Shown in pieces: positions 1-11,240 of a DNA stretch of 64,000 bases. How positions within the stretch are numbered: the first letter of the stretch is position 1; each line of letters begins with the position of its first letter. Position numbers and translations under genes: made by a program. A model generated the notes under the pieces. It was not told the origin of the DNA, made no database searches, and saw nothing but the letters and a program-made list of their open reading frames with translations. This stretch comes from Gaeumannomyces sp. JS-464 (lineage: Eukaryota; Ascomycota; Sordariomycetes; Magnaporthales; Magnaporthaceae), in contig NGZR01000003.1 of the NCBI GenBank assembly GCA_002197995.1, forward strand, positions 1,178,001 to 1,242,000, in the 5' to 3' direction.

Positions 1-483
1 GGGCAAACACGCAGGGCCGCGGAGAGTTTTGTGCGTGGCGAGCGCAAACAAGCCTCGCGGACAGCCACTTCGCTGCGTGGAGTGAGCGCCCCGCCTGTCA
101 ATGCGCTGCAACTCTGCCAGAGCGCAGCTGCAACGGCCCGGGGCCACCCCTGGGCGGGATCGGTCGACGTGACCCGCAGTCCACGACCAAATTGCATGGT
201 CCCCAGCGCGAACGGTGCAACGGCATTGCCGACCCGTAGATCAGGCAGGGGCAGTGTGAACTCTAAGTCACTTGGCCCGCAGGGAGCCCAGGAATTCGCT
301 GTTTGCTTCACCAGACGCAGAGGGGAAACATGAAGGCTTATAAGAAGCGCCAGCGCGGCCGTCCGCAAGCAGCAGCGAGACTGGGAGGTCACCGCTTGGT
401 CCCACCATCCATTCCGATCCCATCAGAGACCTTTCTGATACTCTGTAATACAGCAGCCGCCCTGCTGCATAATTATCTGGATC
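1..483. other. Upstream intergenic region
   Basis: No coding region, RNA or repeat is recognisable. Short open frames exist on both strands but have no start context, domain or codon pattern that supports a gene. The last part is the presumed promoter and leader of the chitinase that starts at 484. Confidence 0.5.
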
Positions 484-1900
484 ATGTCACTCGTTAGCAT
501 CTCCAAGTCCGCTCTGGCGGTGTTCCTTGCTGTCGGCAGCGTCTCCGTCAACGCCTGCCCCAGCGGTACCCGCCACTCCAACACCACCAACACCATCAAG
601 CCCGTGTCCGCCAGCGAGGCCGCCCCTCCCTCCTATGGCCTCGCCAAGGGCGGCATGATCGCCACTACCTACTTCGCCGGCTACCACGCCAAGCGCTCCA
701 AGCCCTTCCCGGTCGAGGCGATGCAGTGGTCCAAGTTCACCGACGTCAAGTACGCCTTCGCCGAGACCACGGCCAACGGCAGCCTCGACCTGCACAAGTC
801 GGCCCCCGAGGAGCTCCCCAAGTTCGTCAACGCCGCCCACGCCGCCGGCGTCAAGGCCCAGCTCGCCATCGGCGGCTGGACCGGCAGCATTCACTTCGGC
901 TCCAACGTCGGCAGCGCCGAGAACCGCACCGCCTTCGTCAAGACGTGCCTTGACATCGTCGAGAAGTACAACCTGGACGGCCTCGACTTCGACTGGGAGT
1001 ACCCCGGCCGCCAGGGCCTGGGCTGCAATGCCGTCAGCCCCAACGACACTCTCAACTTCATCTCGTTCCTGCAGGAGCTGCGCAAGGCCGAGCCCAAGAA
1101 GCTGCTGCTGTCCGCGGCCGTGAGCCTGTTCCCCTACAACAACAAGAACGGCCAGCGCAGCGCCAACGGCGAGCTCGCCCCCATGGCCGAGCTGCTCGAC
1201 TACTCCCATCATCATGGGCTACGACGTCTTCGGTGCCTGGGCCGGCACGGGCGGGCCCAACGCCCCGCTCGCCTTCTCGTGCGACGCCAAGCGCAACAAC
1301 CAGGGCGGCATCAAGGAGGGCATCGACGCCTGGGTCGGCGCCGGCTACCCCAAGGAGAAGCTCGTGCTCGGCGTCGCCGCCTACGGCCACGGCTTCGCTG
1401 TCAACACCGCCGACGCCTTCGGACCGGACGGCGCCCTGCTCGCCTACCCCAAGAACAACGGCACCCGCCGCCAGGGCGGCACCTGGGACGACGACCCGGC
1501 CGTCGACGACTGCGGCGGCGCCCAGCCCCCAGCGGCACCTTTACCGTCTGGAGCATGATCGAGGAGGGCAAGTTCCTCGACAAGAGCGGAAACCCCGCCC
1601 CGGGCATCGCGTATGGCTACGACAACTGCAGCCAGACGGTACGTATTTTTGCACATGCTTCACTTTAGGACCTAACGGACAGATTAGCTGACATATGTTT
1701 CCTCCAACGCGCAGCCCTTTGTCTACAACAACGCTACCCAGTGGTGGGTCTCGTACGACAACGCCCAGTCGCTCAAGGCCAAGGGAGACTACATCACCTC
1801 CAACAAGCTCGCCGGCTTCGCCATGTGGGAGGCCGGTGGTGACTTCAACAACATTGTTGTCAACGCTATACGCTCCGCCGTCGGCCTCCCCAAGGCCTAA
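484..1900 (+). CDS. Secreted GH18 chitinase (frame-broken)
   Basis: Endo-type chitinase of glycoside hydrolase family 18, expected to hydrolyse beta-1,4-GlcNAc links in chitin outside the cell. Residues 1 to about 24 form a signal peptide ending at an Ala-Cys. The family catalytic motif DGLDFDWE lies at residues 165-172 (bases 976-999), with the last Glu as acid/base. Downstream blocks IIMGYDVFGAW, VLGVAAYGHGF and the C-terminal GFAMWEAGGD match later strands of the barrel. The last exon is joined by a GT-AG intron at 1639-1714 with a GCTGAC branch site. The frame moves by one base near 1203-1212 and moves back near 1525-1535 in a C run, so the middle third is in another frame. The two shifts compensate, which suits consensus errors as well as decay. 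Family assignment is firm; whether it is functional is open. Confidence 0.88.
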
Positions 1901-2520
1901 AGCGGTGCCGGTGGTTTCCTTCGATTCTTCTTAGCTAGACGCATTTCCCCTTGCATACCCCACGGTCTACAGGCCAATCAATAGAGCATGGCGATTTTCT
2001 TTGTAGCTGCTTCTCCATGTGCATGTTGCTGATGTGACGGTGCCCTAGTCACCCTTTGCTGGTTCAGCGTCTGCTCACAAGGAGGTGGATCACTCGCTTC
2101 CTCTTGTAATGCGCAACGCACCTTATTCGACGAGGTGGCCGCGGTCGCTGCGCATGCGAAAAGGCAGCTACTATCAGCTCGAATCTCATTGTTGGTCAGG
2201 GGTTGATCACGGCGGTCCGATCAGCAGCGAGATGTTTCTTCGCTCAAAAGATAGCGTCCCAGACCAAAAGATTGGTTCAAAATGCGAGTCTTCCGGACGG
2301 CGTTGTCACCCCACGACATTGACGCAACACAGGCGCTTGCTGCAGGCCGGTATAAAAGGTTCCCCGTCGATTTCTCTTGTTACACCCGTTCCCTGTCTTC
2401 TGAATCTTGATGATCGATGTCAAGGGGTCGCAGTGTGCAGCACAAGAGCAGCCCTCATCCGCGAAACAGAACAACGAGCCCTGCACATCTGTCGCTCGCT
2501 GGTGAGCGAGCATCGCCACC
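1901..2520. other. Intergenic region, chitinase terminator side and next promoter
   Basis: Apart from a TATA box near 2351 that serves the following gene, nothing recognisable is present. A long plus-strand open frame starting at 2085 has no domain, overlaps the next gene in another frame and is treated as chance. Confidence 0.5.
2351..2358 (+). promoter_or_regulatory. TATA box of small secreted protein gene
   Basis: TATAAAAG occurs 163 bases before the start codon at 2521 in otherwise GC-rich DNA. The start itself has a good fungal context (GCCACCATGA). Position and sequence suit a core promoter of a strongly regulated gene; this is inferred. Confidence 0.55.
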
Positions 2521-2978
2521 ATGAAGCTTTTCCCCTCCCTTCTTCTCGCCTCCCTGGCCCTTCTCAGCACCGCCAACGGCGACGGACTTGCCGAGATCGC
2601 CTTCTACTCGGGAAAGCAGTGCCACAGCAAGCAGCTCGCCATGGCGCGGCCACCTTCCTACGGCTGCTACCCCGTCGCTCCGGGAGCGGCGCACCACCAG
2701 TCCATGTCGGCGACCGTGGACGCCGCCCTTAACCAGACGTGTGAGTGGCTGTCGGGAAAAAAAAGGGGATTCTACCGGGCAGTGACAGTGCAACAGGTTT
2801 GTGCTAAATTTGTTAAAACGCGGGAAAAGGTGTCTCCTTCTACTCGGACGAGAGATGCGCCATCTCAAAGATGGTGGCGGCCGCTCGGCCCAACGAGACC
2901 TGCATCAACTTTTACTACCAGCCGGTGAACAGCTACAGGGTTCGGGACCTGCGCCCGTTCTCCCCTCCAGGCCGCTGA
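2521..2978 (+). CDS. Small secreted cysteine protein, two internal repeats
   Basis: A 122-residue protein in two exons with a GT-AG intron at 2741-2829 (donor GTGAGT). Residues 1 to about 20 are a clear signal peptide (MKLFPSLLLASLALLSTANG). The mature part has five cysteines. Exon 1 and exon 2 each encode one copy of a related block: an aromatic FYS start, a Cys four residues later, Ser-Lys, an Ala-Arg-Pro turn and a second Cys, as in FYSGKQC and FYSDERC. The intron falls exactly between the copies. The pattern resembles small secreted ascomycete proteins with FYSD-x-C repeats and possibly a beta/gamma-crystallin-like fold, but no named family is certain. An effector or antimicrobial role is possible and untested. 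Confidence 0.8.
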
Positions 2979-3232
2979 GGAGTCGTGGGGACTGGTCGCT
3001 GGAAGCGCGGCAGACGGCGTTTAGGGCTCGGATGGGGTGCGCAGTGCTGCACGGTCGTCTATCTATTCGCATTTGGTCTGGCATTCTTCAAAGTTGATGC
3101 GGGTCGATTAGGTTTTGTCGAGTTTCGTCACGTTTGCGGAGGAAAAGAAGCGGGTAGATGCCTTTCAGGGGTAATTCGAAAGAGCAAAAAAGAACACCGC
3201 TGCGTTGTGGGCAACAAAGGTGAACAAACAAG

Positions 3233-3239
3233 AAAAAAA
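3233..3239 (-). terminator. Pol III terminator of tRNA-His
   Basis: A run of seven A on the plus strand gives T7 on the minus strand just after the 3' end of the tRNA, as expected for RNA polymerase III termination. Confidence 0.75.
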
Positions 3240-3242
3240 TTC

Positions 3243-3314
3243 TGGGCGTGGCAAGACTCGAACTTGCGTTTCTTCGGCCACAACGAAGTGTACTAACCCC
3301 TATACGACACACCC
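3243..3314 (-). tRNA. tRNA-His (anticodon GTG)
   Basis: Read on the minus strand, a full cloverleaf is visible. The acceptor stem pairs GGGTGTG with CACGCCC (one G-T pair). The D stem is GTAT with GTAC. The anticodon stem CTTCG/CGAAG closes the loop TTGTGGC, giving anticodon GTG. The T stem GCAAG/CTTGC closes TTCGAGT. The discriminator base is A. There is no intron. The 72-base length without encoded CCA is normal for a eukaryotic nuclear tRNA. Confidence 0.95.
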
Positions 3315-3692
3315 TTTTGTGGACCACTGCGTCACAAAGACACGGTAGGCTTGGAGTTCCGGCGGATTCTGGCTCGTTCAACAACCCGACGACGGCCAGG
3401 TGCTGCGGGGAAGTGGAGCGCTTTGGTGCCGGCTGGCTGACGCACGTGATCTCGGCGAGCCGCCGAGCGAAGCTGTCGAAAACTGAGCTAGAATGCTATT
3501 TTTAACAGGATACGAGCCTTGGCTCGTTGAGTGCCTGGACGAATCTGGACTAGGGCCGAACCTCATTCGTGTTTTGGGATGATGGATGCCTTGGATGGTC
3601 TCGCATAAATGCCGGGCTGGGCGCCTTCGATTGTTTCGACGCGTCTACAGTTAGCTAAAGGGCGCGGTCGTTCGAGAGATCGAGAATTCGCG
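3315..3692. other. Intergenic region
   Basis: Separates the tRNA from the membrane-protein gene. No gene or repeat is recognised; the right half is the presumed promoter of the gene starting at 3693. Confidence 0.5.
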
Positions 3693-4857
3693 ATGCAGGA
3701 CTCAAAGAAAATCAGCTGCAAAGCAGCTTGCTATCGGCCGCTCCTGATCGCGAGCCGATGCCTGGTCGTCCTTTCAACATGCGTCTTCCTGGTCGTGCTC
3801 TCTGCCGGCACCTTCCTGGTTCCTGATTTCCAGAAATCGACAATGACACTCGCATTGAAGAGCCTGTCTATGGTTTCGGTATGCTTCCATCTCCTTTGCC
3901 ATTTTGTGACGCGTTCGAGCTGCATCTCGATCGCCGTGACCGTTTGCTGGAGTCAATCTAACATCGAGCCCCGCCCCCTTTTCCGCAGTATGATGGCATC
4001 GTCCCCATCGACCGGGTTCGCAACCAGACCACCAACAGGACGGGAACGGGCGCGACTTTATCTTCACCATGCACAAATTCCCCAACGCCTTTTCCTGGGA
4101 GTGCGACCTCTGCCCGCCCGTCCTGCGCAACAAAAACGGCTGGCCAGAGCTCGCGGGCGTCGCCGAGCTCGGCCCCAACTCGGGCTCCGACCCCCGCGCG
4201 CTGATGCTGCAGATCGCCGACGCCGCCAGCGGCCGCAGCCGGGACGCCCCCTCTTTCTCGGACTGCTTCGGCAGCAGCAGCAGCAGCCGGCACGGGCCGC
4301 CGCCTCCGGGGTGCCCCAAGTCCGCCTTCTTCGACGCCTGGCGCGAGCGGCGCGGGCTCGGCCTCCTCTACCCGCAGCCGAGGACCTACCTGACCGGCGT
4401 GACCTACTACATGACCCTCCTTGTCGCCGCCCTGGTGCTTGCCAGCGAGGTGCTGATCGCCCGCGCGCCGCGCTTCATGAAGTGCCGCTGCCTCGTGCTC
4501 AAGCGCTGGTGCCCGTACCCCAAGGGCCCGCGCGAGGAGATCGAGGCGCTGCCCGAGCACCGGTGGGACCGCGTCCGCGCCCTCACGTACCCGCTCGTGT
4601 TTGCCTACTTCCTGCTCGCCGCGTTCCACGACACCGTCTTCCCGCGCTTCTTCCTTTATCATCTGCAGTTTGTCGACCGGCGCCTGCCCGGGGACGTGTC
4701 CATGCGGCCGAGGCAGAACGGCCTTTATCTGTGGCTGCTCTGGGGCTGTTTCGCCATGTCGGGCCTGGCGTCTGTCCTTGTCTTTGTCCAGTATCGTCTG
4801 AGCAAGCCCAAGGGGTACATCGTGCTTGATGACCTCGCTGACATTGAAGAAAGCTAG
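3693..4857 (+). CDS. Predicted four-transmembrane protein, unknown function
   Basis: Not assigned to a named family. The start at 3693 gives a short basic N-terminus followed by a first membrane segment (CLVVLSTCVFLVVLSAGTFL). A GT-AG intron at 3879-3988 follows (donor GTATGC, acceptor CCGCAG). Then comes an extracellular region with NQT/NRT glycosylation sites, a CDLC pair and a Ser-rich tract encoded by AGC repeats. Three more hydrophobic segments lie at about 4393-4460, 4580-4650 and 4725-4795, and the tail is charged. The layout (one TM, loop with cysteines, three TM) recalls SUR7/PalI-like fungal plasma-membrane proteins, but no diagnostic motif was seen. The exon after the intron is out of frame with the main body by one base near 4045-4062, in a G/C run. 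Confidence 0.65.
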
Positions 4858-5319
4858 GGGGATTCCCCTGATGAATTTATACATTTACATGGTAAACTGG
4901 ATTGGGCAGCAACAGCCAAATAAATAAAAAGAAGATATACGAACTCTTGCACACTTGCTTAGAGCAAAACTTTATACCCAATAACGTGATTTATGACATT
5001 CCATATGCCGAATCTAATGCTGTAGCGAGCTACTTCTAGCACCAAGGCATTGCCTAAAAAGGGCAAGATCTGATTACATAATCGCGCTACGTGTATCCAG
5101 ATGGCCGCCTGGTCTTGGACCAGGGCTGGAGGCTCGGAGTTTTCGGAGTTGTAGCCCTGGTTGTAATGATTTCTCTTCATGAAAGCAAATTGCCCTGGCT
5201 CTTTGCAGACACTCATGCTGGCCGTGTCGCGGCGCCATCGCTATCCATCAGGGCGCGGTAACTTCTTGATATTCTCGTGGCGACTGAGACGCCTTTGGCT
5301 GCGTCCTCCACATCTCAGC
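4858..5319. other. Intergenic region and likely leader of next gene
   Basis: AT-richer DNA with no gene seen. CGACTGAGAC followed by CACATCTCAG just before 5320 looks like a branch site and acceptor, so a leader intron may end there. Confidence 0.45.
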
Positions 5320-6056
5320 ATGCTGCCAGAGACGAGGCGAACCAGGTCGGCTGTATCCGCTGCCAGCCAAAAGGCCAAGGCTTTGGCCGCGACGATTGCA
5401 TCCTCTCCGTCTCCGGCTCCGCCCATCGCGGCTGCTTCTCCTCCACCAGATGAAACCAGCACCGCCAATTCGACGGACCGCGGGGGCTCCTCCTCGCCGC
5501 CCATTGTGCTGTTCAAGGACGCCCAGGCGTTCGAGACGTGGCTGGAGGGAAACCAAGACGACACCGTCGGCTTGTGGCTCAAATTCGCCAAAAAGGGCTG
5601 CGACACCCCAACTGTGACGTACGACGAGGCCCTTGACGTCGCCCTGTGCTTCGGCTGGATCGACAGCCAGGCTAGGCGCTCGACGAGCATTTCTACCTGC
5701 AGCGCTTCACGCCGCGGCGCAGGCGGAGCATGTGGTCCAAGCGCAACGTCGCCAAGGTCGCGGCTCTCGTTGACGCGGGCCGCATGCGGCCGCGGGGCCA
5801 AGCCGAGGTCGACGCGGCTGTGCAGGACGGCCGCTGGGAGAAGGCGTACTCGTCCGGGACTAACATTGAGGTGCCGGCGGACTTTCAGGCCGCGCTGGAC
5901 AAGGACAAGAAGGGCGCCGCGGCGTTTTTTGCGGGGCTGAACAAGACGAAGCGGTACTCGATCCTGTGGCGGATCGAGACGGTCAAGAGGGAGGAGACGA
6001 GACGGCGCAAGATTGCGCAGTTTGTCGACATGCTCGCCAGGCACGAAACGCTATAG
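5320..6056 (+). CDS. YdeI/OmpD-associated family protein (frame-broken)
   Basis: Matches the YdeI-like family (bacteriocin-protection, YdeI/OmpD-associated). Conserved blocks are a core with VGLWLKFAKKG, then the hallmark ALCFGWIDSQ, then LQRFTPRRRRSMWSKRN and a C-terminal ILWRIETVKR helix followed by a family-typical helical end. An N-terminal Ala/Ser/Pro-rich extension of about 55 residues precedes the core. The reading frame moves by one base near 5683, right after the WID block; both halves are otherwise well conserved in order, so one missing base explains it. In-frame ATGs at 5179 and 5215 would add unsupported residues. The molecular function of fungal members is not established. Confidence 0.8.
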
Positions 6057-6230
6057 ATCTCTCGTGGGCGCTCATCCTTTTTCACCCTTCTCGACGCACA
6101 TTTAATTTTTCTATAACGCGGGCTTGTTGCTCCGAGGGGAATCAACAGAACCAGGTCACCATATCGCTCCCTAGACGCTAGTTCCTCAGGGATCATCGCT
6201 GAACCAGTTGGGCATTGTGCCTGGCAAATC

Positions 6231-8085
6231 CTATGCAACATCTGAATGCCTTCGACGGCCTGCCAGAGAGTCTTGACTAGCCCCTGTCGAGACCGCCTCC
6301 TTTGCCGCTACAACCCTTTGGTCCCTAGCGTAATCCCATGCTGCTAGCTCCTCCACAGGCACCCTGATGAGACGGTTCATCTGGGCGCCGTCATCAAGTG
6401 TCATGGTCTCACTACGGATCCTATAACCTCCCAGTCGAGGAAGCAAGTGAATCCAGACGGCCCAGTAGGCCGCACATGCTAATAAGACACCCAGGCCGGC
6501 GCCTGCATATGTAGCATACCAGAAGCTGACGTCGCCAGCGAACGGCCGCCATCTGGGGGATACCACGGCATCACTAGCACCACCCAGGTTCGCGGCCACG
6601 TTGAGGGCTAGGGCTGCGTCCCAGGCTCGAAACGAGGTTGTGGCGGGATCCAACCGCATTCCTGATCCCCCAGACGCCGCTGCCGCCGGCGACGGACGCG
6701 CAGGACGATGAGACCGACAGACAGGGCGAGCTCGAACAGCGCGCCCGGGTAAATCTGCAGGTCGACGATGAAGTTGAAGGCGTCCCCCGCGGGCGGCGCC
6801 AGGATCATGAGCGTCGTCATGATCCACTTGGCCAGATACGGGCCCAGCGGGGTGCCGAACGGCCTGGTCGAGGCCCAGAACTCGGGGAGGGGAGCACGCC
6901 CTGGCGGCCCGACTCGCGCGTGCGGCGCGACGAACCCAGCGTGCCTGACACGATGCTCCCAGCGTGCTGGCGGCGATGAGCACGTTGAGCGCGCGCGTCC
7001 AGCCGCTGTCGCCAAACACGCTGGCGAAGAAGAGGCTCGCCGCCGTCTCGGCCGACCGCTCCAGGTCCGCCTTTGGGACGGCGGCCAGGAAGGCGACGTT
7101 GGTGAGCAGGAAGAGCACGCCGACGACCAACAGCGCCAGGAACTCCATCCGCCGCAGGCTCCGGCCGGGCCGCCGCACCTCGCCGGCCACGCTGACGGCG
7201 TTGCCCGAGCCGGCGTACGAGAAGATGACCTTGATCAGGGCGTTGGTCAGGCCGTACGGCGTCGCGGCAGAGGCGTCCCAGACCTGCCCGCCGCGGAAGT
7301 TGGCGCCCGGGTCCCGCACGCGCGTCCGGCCTGCCAGGACGGCGGCGCCGCAGGCCGAGATGAAGACGAGGGTGAGCAGCTTGACGACGCCGATGGCGTT
7401 GACTAGCCCATACGAGACGCGGTTGCTCAGGCTCATGACGAGCAGCACGGCCGTGTACGCGGCGGCGGCCAGCCCCTTGAGCTCCCAGCTCGTGGGCGCG
7501 GCGTGGCCCACGGCCTGGAACACGTACTTTGCCAGCACGATGGCGCTGCTGCTGCCAAAATGGAGCAGCAGGCTCTGCAGGGCAAAAGCTAGCGGGAATA
7601 AGTAGCGCGGTCGCGGGTAGGCCTGCTCGAGGAAGACGACCTCGGAGCCCGAGCGGTTCGGGAAGTAGGACGCGTACTCTAGTAGGACCGAGAGGTGCGA
7701 CGCCGCGACCAGGAACCCCAGGACCCAGAACACCAGACTCAGACCGACGGATCCGGTGCCCTTGAGGATCGAGGATGCTTGAATTGCAGTATCACTGTCA
7801 GTCTTCCCTCATCAACCATTGGTTTTCGCTTTGTATTCTCTCAAACTGACATGTTGAAAAGATCCCGATGCCGATGATTGTGCTCACGTTGAGCAGCACG
7901 ACGGTAACGGGCCCAACCGACCGGCCGAGCGGCGAGCGCACCTCCACTGGGGCATCGTGGGCGCTGTTGTGTGGCGGCTGCGGTCCGCCGTCCTCCCCAT
8001 CCCTGTCGTTCACTGCGAGCACCTCGACGCTGGAAGCACCCAGCTCCCCCGCCGAGACGTCACCTTCGGAGGACGAGGGATGCAT
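6231..8085 (-). CDS. Amino acid permease, high-affinity methionine (MUP1) type
   Basis: APC-superfamily membrane transporter, expected to import methionine or related amino acids across the plasma membrane. Exon 1 (8085-7851) carries a hydrophilic acidic N-terminus and the first TM with the APC motif STIIGIGIFST. A GT-AG intron follows at 7850-7778 (donor GTCAGT). Further blocks are VIFSYAGSGNAVSVAGEVRR and, in another frame, FGTPLGPYLAKWIMTT and APPAGDAFNFIVD, typical of fungal MUP1-like permeases. The frame shifts by one base near 6960, 6885 and 6690; three equal shifts return it to the original frame for the last TMs and cytosolic tail. Two of the break points sit in C/G runs. The order of TMs is complete, so the protein is probably intact in the organism or only recently damaged. 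Confidence 0.8.
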
Positions 8086-8421
8086 GCTGCTTTACCTCGC
8101 TGACTCGAGCAGTGAAGGGAGATTCCAAAAGAATAAAAGCAGAACGAACTGGTGGTCTATGGTGGATGCATGGGGATCTATCTATCTTTTAGCCACGGCG
8201 TTTTCTCCGGTTTATCGACACTTTCAAATTTACTGGAACCTTGCCGACCAAACATCACGGAATCTCAAAGTTCAGCCTCCAGCGTACGCCACAGGAACCC
8301 TATTCGCATTCGCATATCATATTCCCGGACTCAGGGGCTTGCGGTAACCCTTTGCCAATTTCGCCATCTCAGTACACAAGCCACCACTGTCGGCGTATTG
8401 TCCCATCTGGCCTCCTCTGAC
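8086..8421. other. Intergenic region between permease and transcription factor
   Basis: Upstream of the permease and downstream of the transcription factor, both on the minus strand. No gene is seen. It should hold the permease promoter. Confidence 0.5.
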
Positions 8422-10766
8422 TTAAGCAGGACCGCCGGGCTCGAACGTGAACCCATACGTGGCGGGCATCAGAGAATCGGGGACGAAGGGGGCATAACCA
8501 TTCTCACCCCACGGTATGCCCACGATATCGGCGAGTTGCCTGGCCGCGTCGGCGTCGAGGGTTGCCGTGTTCCCCATGAAGCTCTGGGCCACGTACATTG
8601 GATGATAGGATGAGCATGCAAGGAGCTCCCCGATGGCCTAAGGATCATTGGAGAGATTTAGCTCATAGTTTTGCGGGGAACCAAACAAGATCCGGGACGG
8701 TGGGTTTCGTTGCCCCCCCCCCCCCCCCCCCCTGGCACGCTCACCTTGCCTGTGCGGCCCGAAGCAACCGTCAGGGGCCACAGCGATGGGTTCACCGGCA
8801 TGGCCGAGGCCAACGCCGCCCCCACGGCGTCCTTGGCCACCTTTTCGATCTTGGAGATGCCGTCGAGCATTCTCTGAAGATCACTTCCTCTCTCGCGAAC
8901 CACGTTTTCGAGGAAGCTGACAAAGGATGCCAGCAGCGGCAGGTCCTCCCGTGACTCCGGTGCCTGGGGTCCTTGCTCAGGATGGATAGGAGGGCCACGC
9001 TGGCGGAAACGGGGTAGCATAGCGCCGTCCTGCCGAAACGTTAGTGGTGGATGCCCGGGGAAGTTTGCACGCCTGCGAACTTACCAGAGACTTGTGAACG
9101 ACTGTGTCGGAAACTGGGGAAGAGAGCGCAGTATTGCTCTAGACACTTGTCGAGCGATGCGCCTGCGACCAGCGGCCCTGTCGTTGGCTCTGTCCACAAG
9201 CTGCCCGGCTAGAATAGCCTCGGTCGCAACAAGACGCGCAAAAGCCCAGCAGACCATAGACCGGCAATTTAAGTACGCCAGCTTCAACATCAACATGGGA
9301 AAATCCTCGGCACCGCCAGTATAACCGGCGGATCCTGGCAGTCCTTCTCGGTCATAGTGCCTTCAAACCGTGTTTGAAGCACCCAAGAGTCGAGCTCCAG
9401 CTCCAGGGAAGCAAGTTCTGTCTCCTTTGGGTCGACCAGGTGTGCGCCAACACGCGACTGGATCCGGGCAAGCTCCGCTCTAAGCCCAAAGATAATATCC
9501 TGGTGGCTGCCAACAAATCCTGATGGGTTGGCAGTAATGCCATCGAGGGTTGCACGCGCAGGCGGCAGGCCAGATCTGGCGCTCATATCCACGTCCAAGA
9601 TCACGGTAGCCCAGAATAGCCGGTGCCGATCCTCCTCCTCGGCCGGGGAAAACCCACCGCGGCCGGTGGTCTTAATTCCAAGACCGATCGAATGCTGCAT
9701 CTGGGTCGCAATGGAAAGAAGCACGGCAGTCGTCTGCGCATCCGCCGACAGCCGCATAAACATCGCCATGGCCATGACGGCCTGCGCCGCGCCAAGACTC
9801 CCGCCCTGGAGGAGAAGCTCCGGGAGGGTGGCATATGCGCCCCTGAAGAAGGCCCATGAGCGCGCCGCCATCGCATGCGACGCATCGAGCGCTCTCCTGG
9901 ACTGGATGGCGGCGGCCAGGACGGCGTGCAGAAGACCCCGCCACCAGGGGTCTTGCACCTCCAGCACACGCGGCTGTCTGGTGCGGTCGAGGAACCATGA
10001 TCGCCGCAGGAACGGGAGCTCGGCACAGACGTCGTCGAGGGCGTGCTCGATCAGCCACAAGTCCGCGCCTCGGACGGCGATAGTGCCGGGCAGAACGACC
10101 CGGCCCAGGCTCTGCGAGGGGTGCGCCGCCGCCGCCGACTCCCGCTCTAGAGCTCCGGATACCAGCGAGCCCTCTGGCGGGGCGGGGGCGACGAGTCCGA
10201 CAAGGATGGCGATGATGCACCGCCCGGGTCCGCGGGGGCCGGCAGGGACGAAGACGCAAGACCATGGGACGCTGCTGCCCCGCCTGAAGCCCCCTGCTGG
10301 AGCATAAACTCTAGCTTAGCTAGACGGTCTTCCAGGGCCTCGATCCGTTGCTTGCTTCATGTTTGGATGCAAACCGCCAGGACGCGTTATCAGCCATGGC
10401 TCAGCCCCGGGAATGTGCAGAATTGGTAGTTGGCGACGGCGTTGGGATCACCTCTTTCCAGGCCCGCGTCTCTTCAAAGTCGCGGGGTAGACGCAGCCGT
10501 GGCCGCGGTCGGCGCAGGGCGAACATGTGGGCGTCTGGCCGTCGCATCGCACCTTTCCCGCCCGGCATCGCGCGCAGGCCTGGGTCAAGCGTTGAGTTAA
10601 GATCGCCATTCTCTTGGGTTGACCGAACTGGCCGGCCACTTGGATGGGTTGACTGTTGGCTTACCTGTGGCACGCGTGGCCCTCCAGATGTTCTGCTCGA
10701 GGCAGCAGTTATTTCCTGGGCAGCCCCGGATCGGGTAATGCGGGCGGAGCGCTGGCTACTCGACAT
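8422..10766 (-). CDS. Zn(II)2Cys6 transcription factor with fungal-specific MHR
   Basis: Nuclear DNA-binding regulator. Exon 1 (10766-10665) is Ser-rich. Exon 2 (10612-10452) carries the six-cysteine cluster with spacing CX2CX6CX6CX2CX6C, beginning ACARCRAGKVRCDG, followed by a basic KRRGPGK linker. Exon 3 starts at 10354 with the coiled-coil dimerisation helix RIEALEDRLAKLEFMLQQ. The middle homology region follows (ELPFLRRSWFL, DPWWRGLLHAVLAAAIQ, HRLFWATVILDVDMSARSG), then KLAYLNCRSMVCWAF and CYPVSASVALLSIL. Further introns are 9084-9030 (donor GTAAGT, branch CACTAAC) and 8744-8638. The last exon ends at 8422. One-base frame breaks occur near 10160, 9320 and 8960, the last in a CCC run. It lies between a permease and an NmrA gene on the other strand, so control of those neighbours is plausible but inferred. 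Confidence 0.85.
8713..8732 (+). repeat. Poly-C tract of 20 bases in an intron
   Basis: Twenty consecutive C on the plus strand, read as G20 in the transcript of the transcription factor, just inside the donor of its last intron (8744-8638). Confidence 0.9.
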
Positions 10767-11240
10767 CGGTGGCGGGAGTCAAATGGTGTTGCTGGCGGTT
10801 TGTAAGTCGAGATTACCAACACAAAGGTCTATGTTGGATCTCTCGGATGCAGATTGAGCCCGGCGTCTCCGGGATCAATCTGCCTCCGGCCCATGTGCTG
10901 CTTACTGGCCAGGCGTGCTGACAATCGATCAGTCGCGGTCGATCAGGCACTGGGCTTTGCCAAGAACCAGCCCTAGCCGCCCCCTGGCCCGGTAGCAATT
11001 TGCATCCGGTCGAACTCCACGCTGAAAAAGGAGAAGCGACGAGGGCTGCACTCCATCACTACGGTAGTCCATCATGACTAGCAAAGACCTGTATAAAGGT
11101 GCCAGCATGCCTCAGTCCAAGGGACTACAAACTGCCTACCAGCACCAGCCTAATCCCCAAATATTCGCATCCTTGCAAGGTTCCCTGACAGCCCAACACA
11201 TCTGCATCCCGTTAACCCATCTAATTAAAGTCTGCCCACC
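10767..11240. promoter_or_regulatory. Divergent promoter region, TF and NmrA-like gene
   Basis: The 474 bases separate two divergently transcribed genes, so both core promoters should be here. TATAAAG at 11092-11098 lies 143 bases before the start at 11241 and is the likely TATA box of the plus-strand gene. No operator could be named. Confidence 0.55.

Noticed and set aside
487..1215. 242-codon minus-strand frame rich in Gly, Val and Leu
   Set aside because: Antisense shadow of the GC-rich chitinase exon.
2085..2732. 215-codon plus-strand frame
   Set aside because: Overlaps the secreted protein in another frame and reads through its promoter; no domain.
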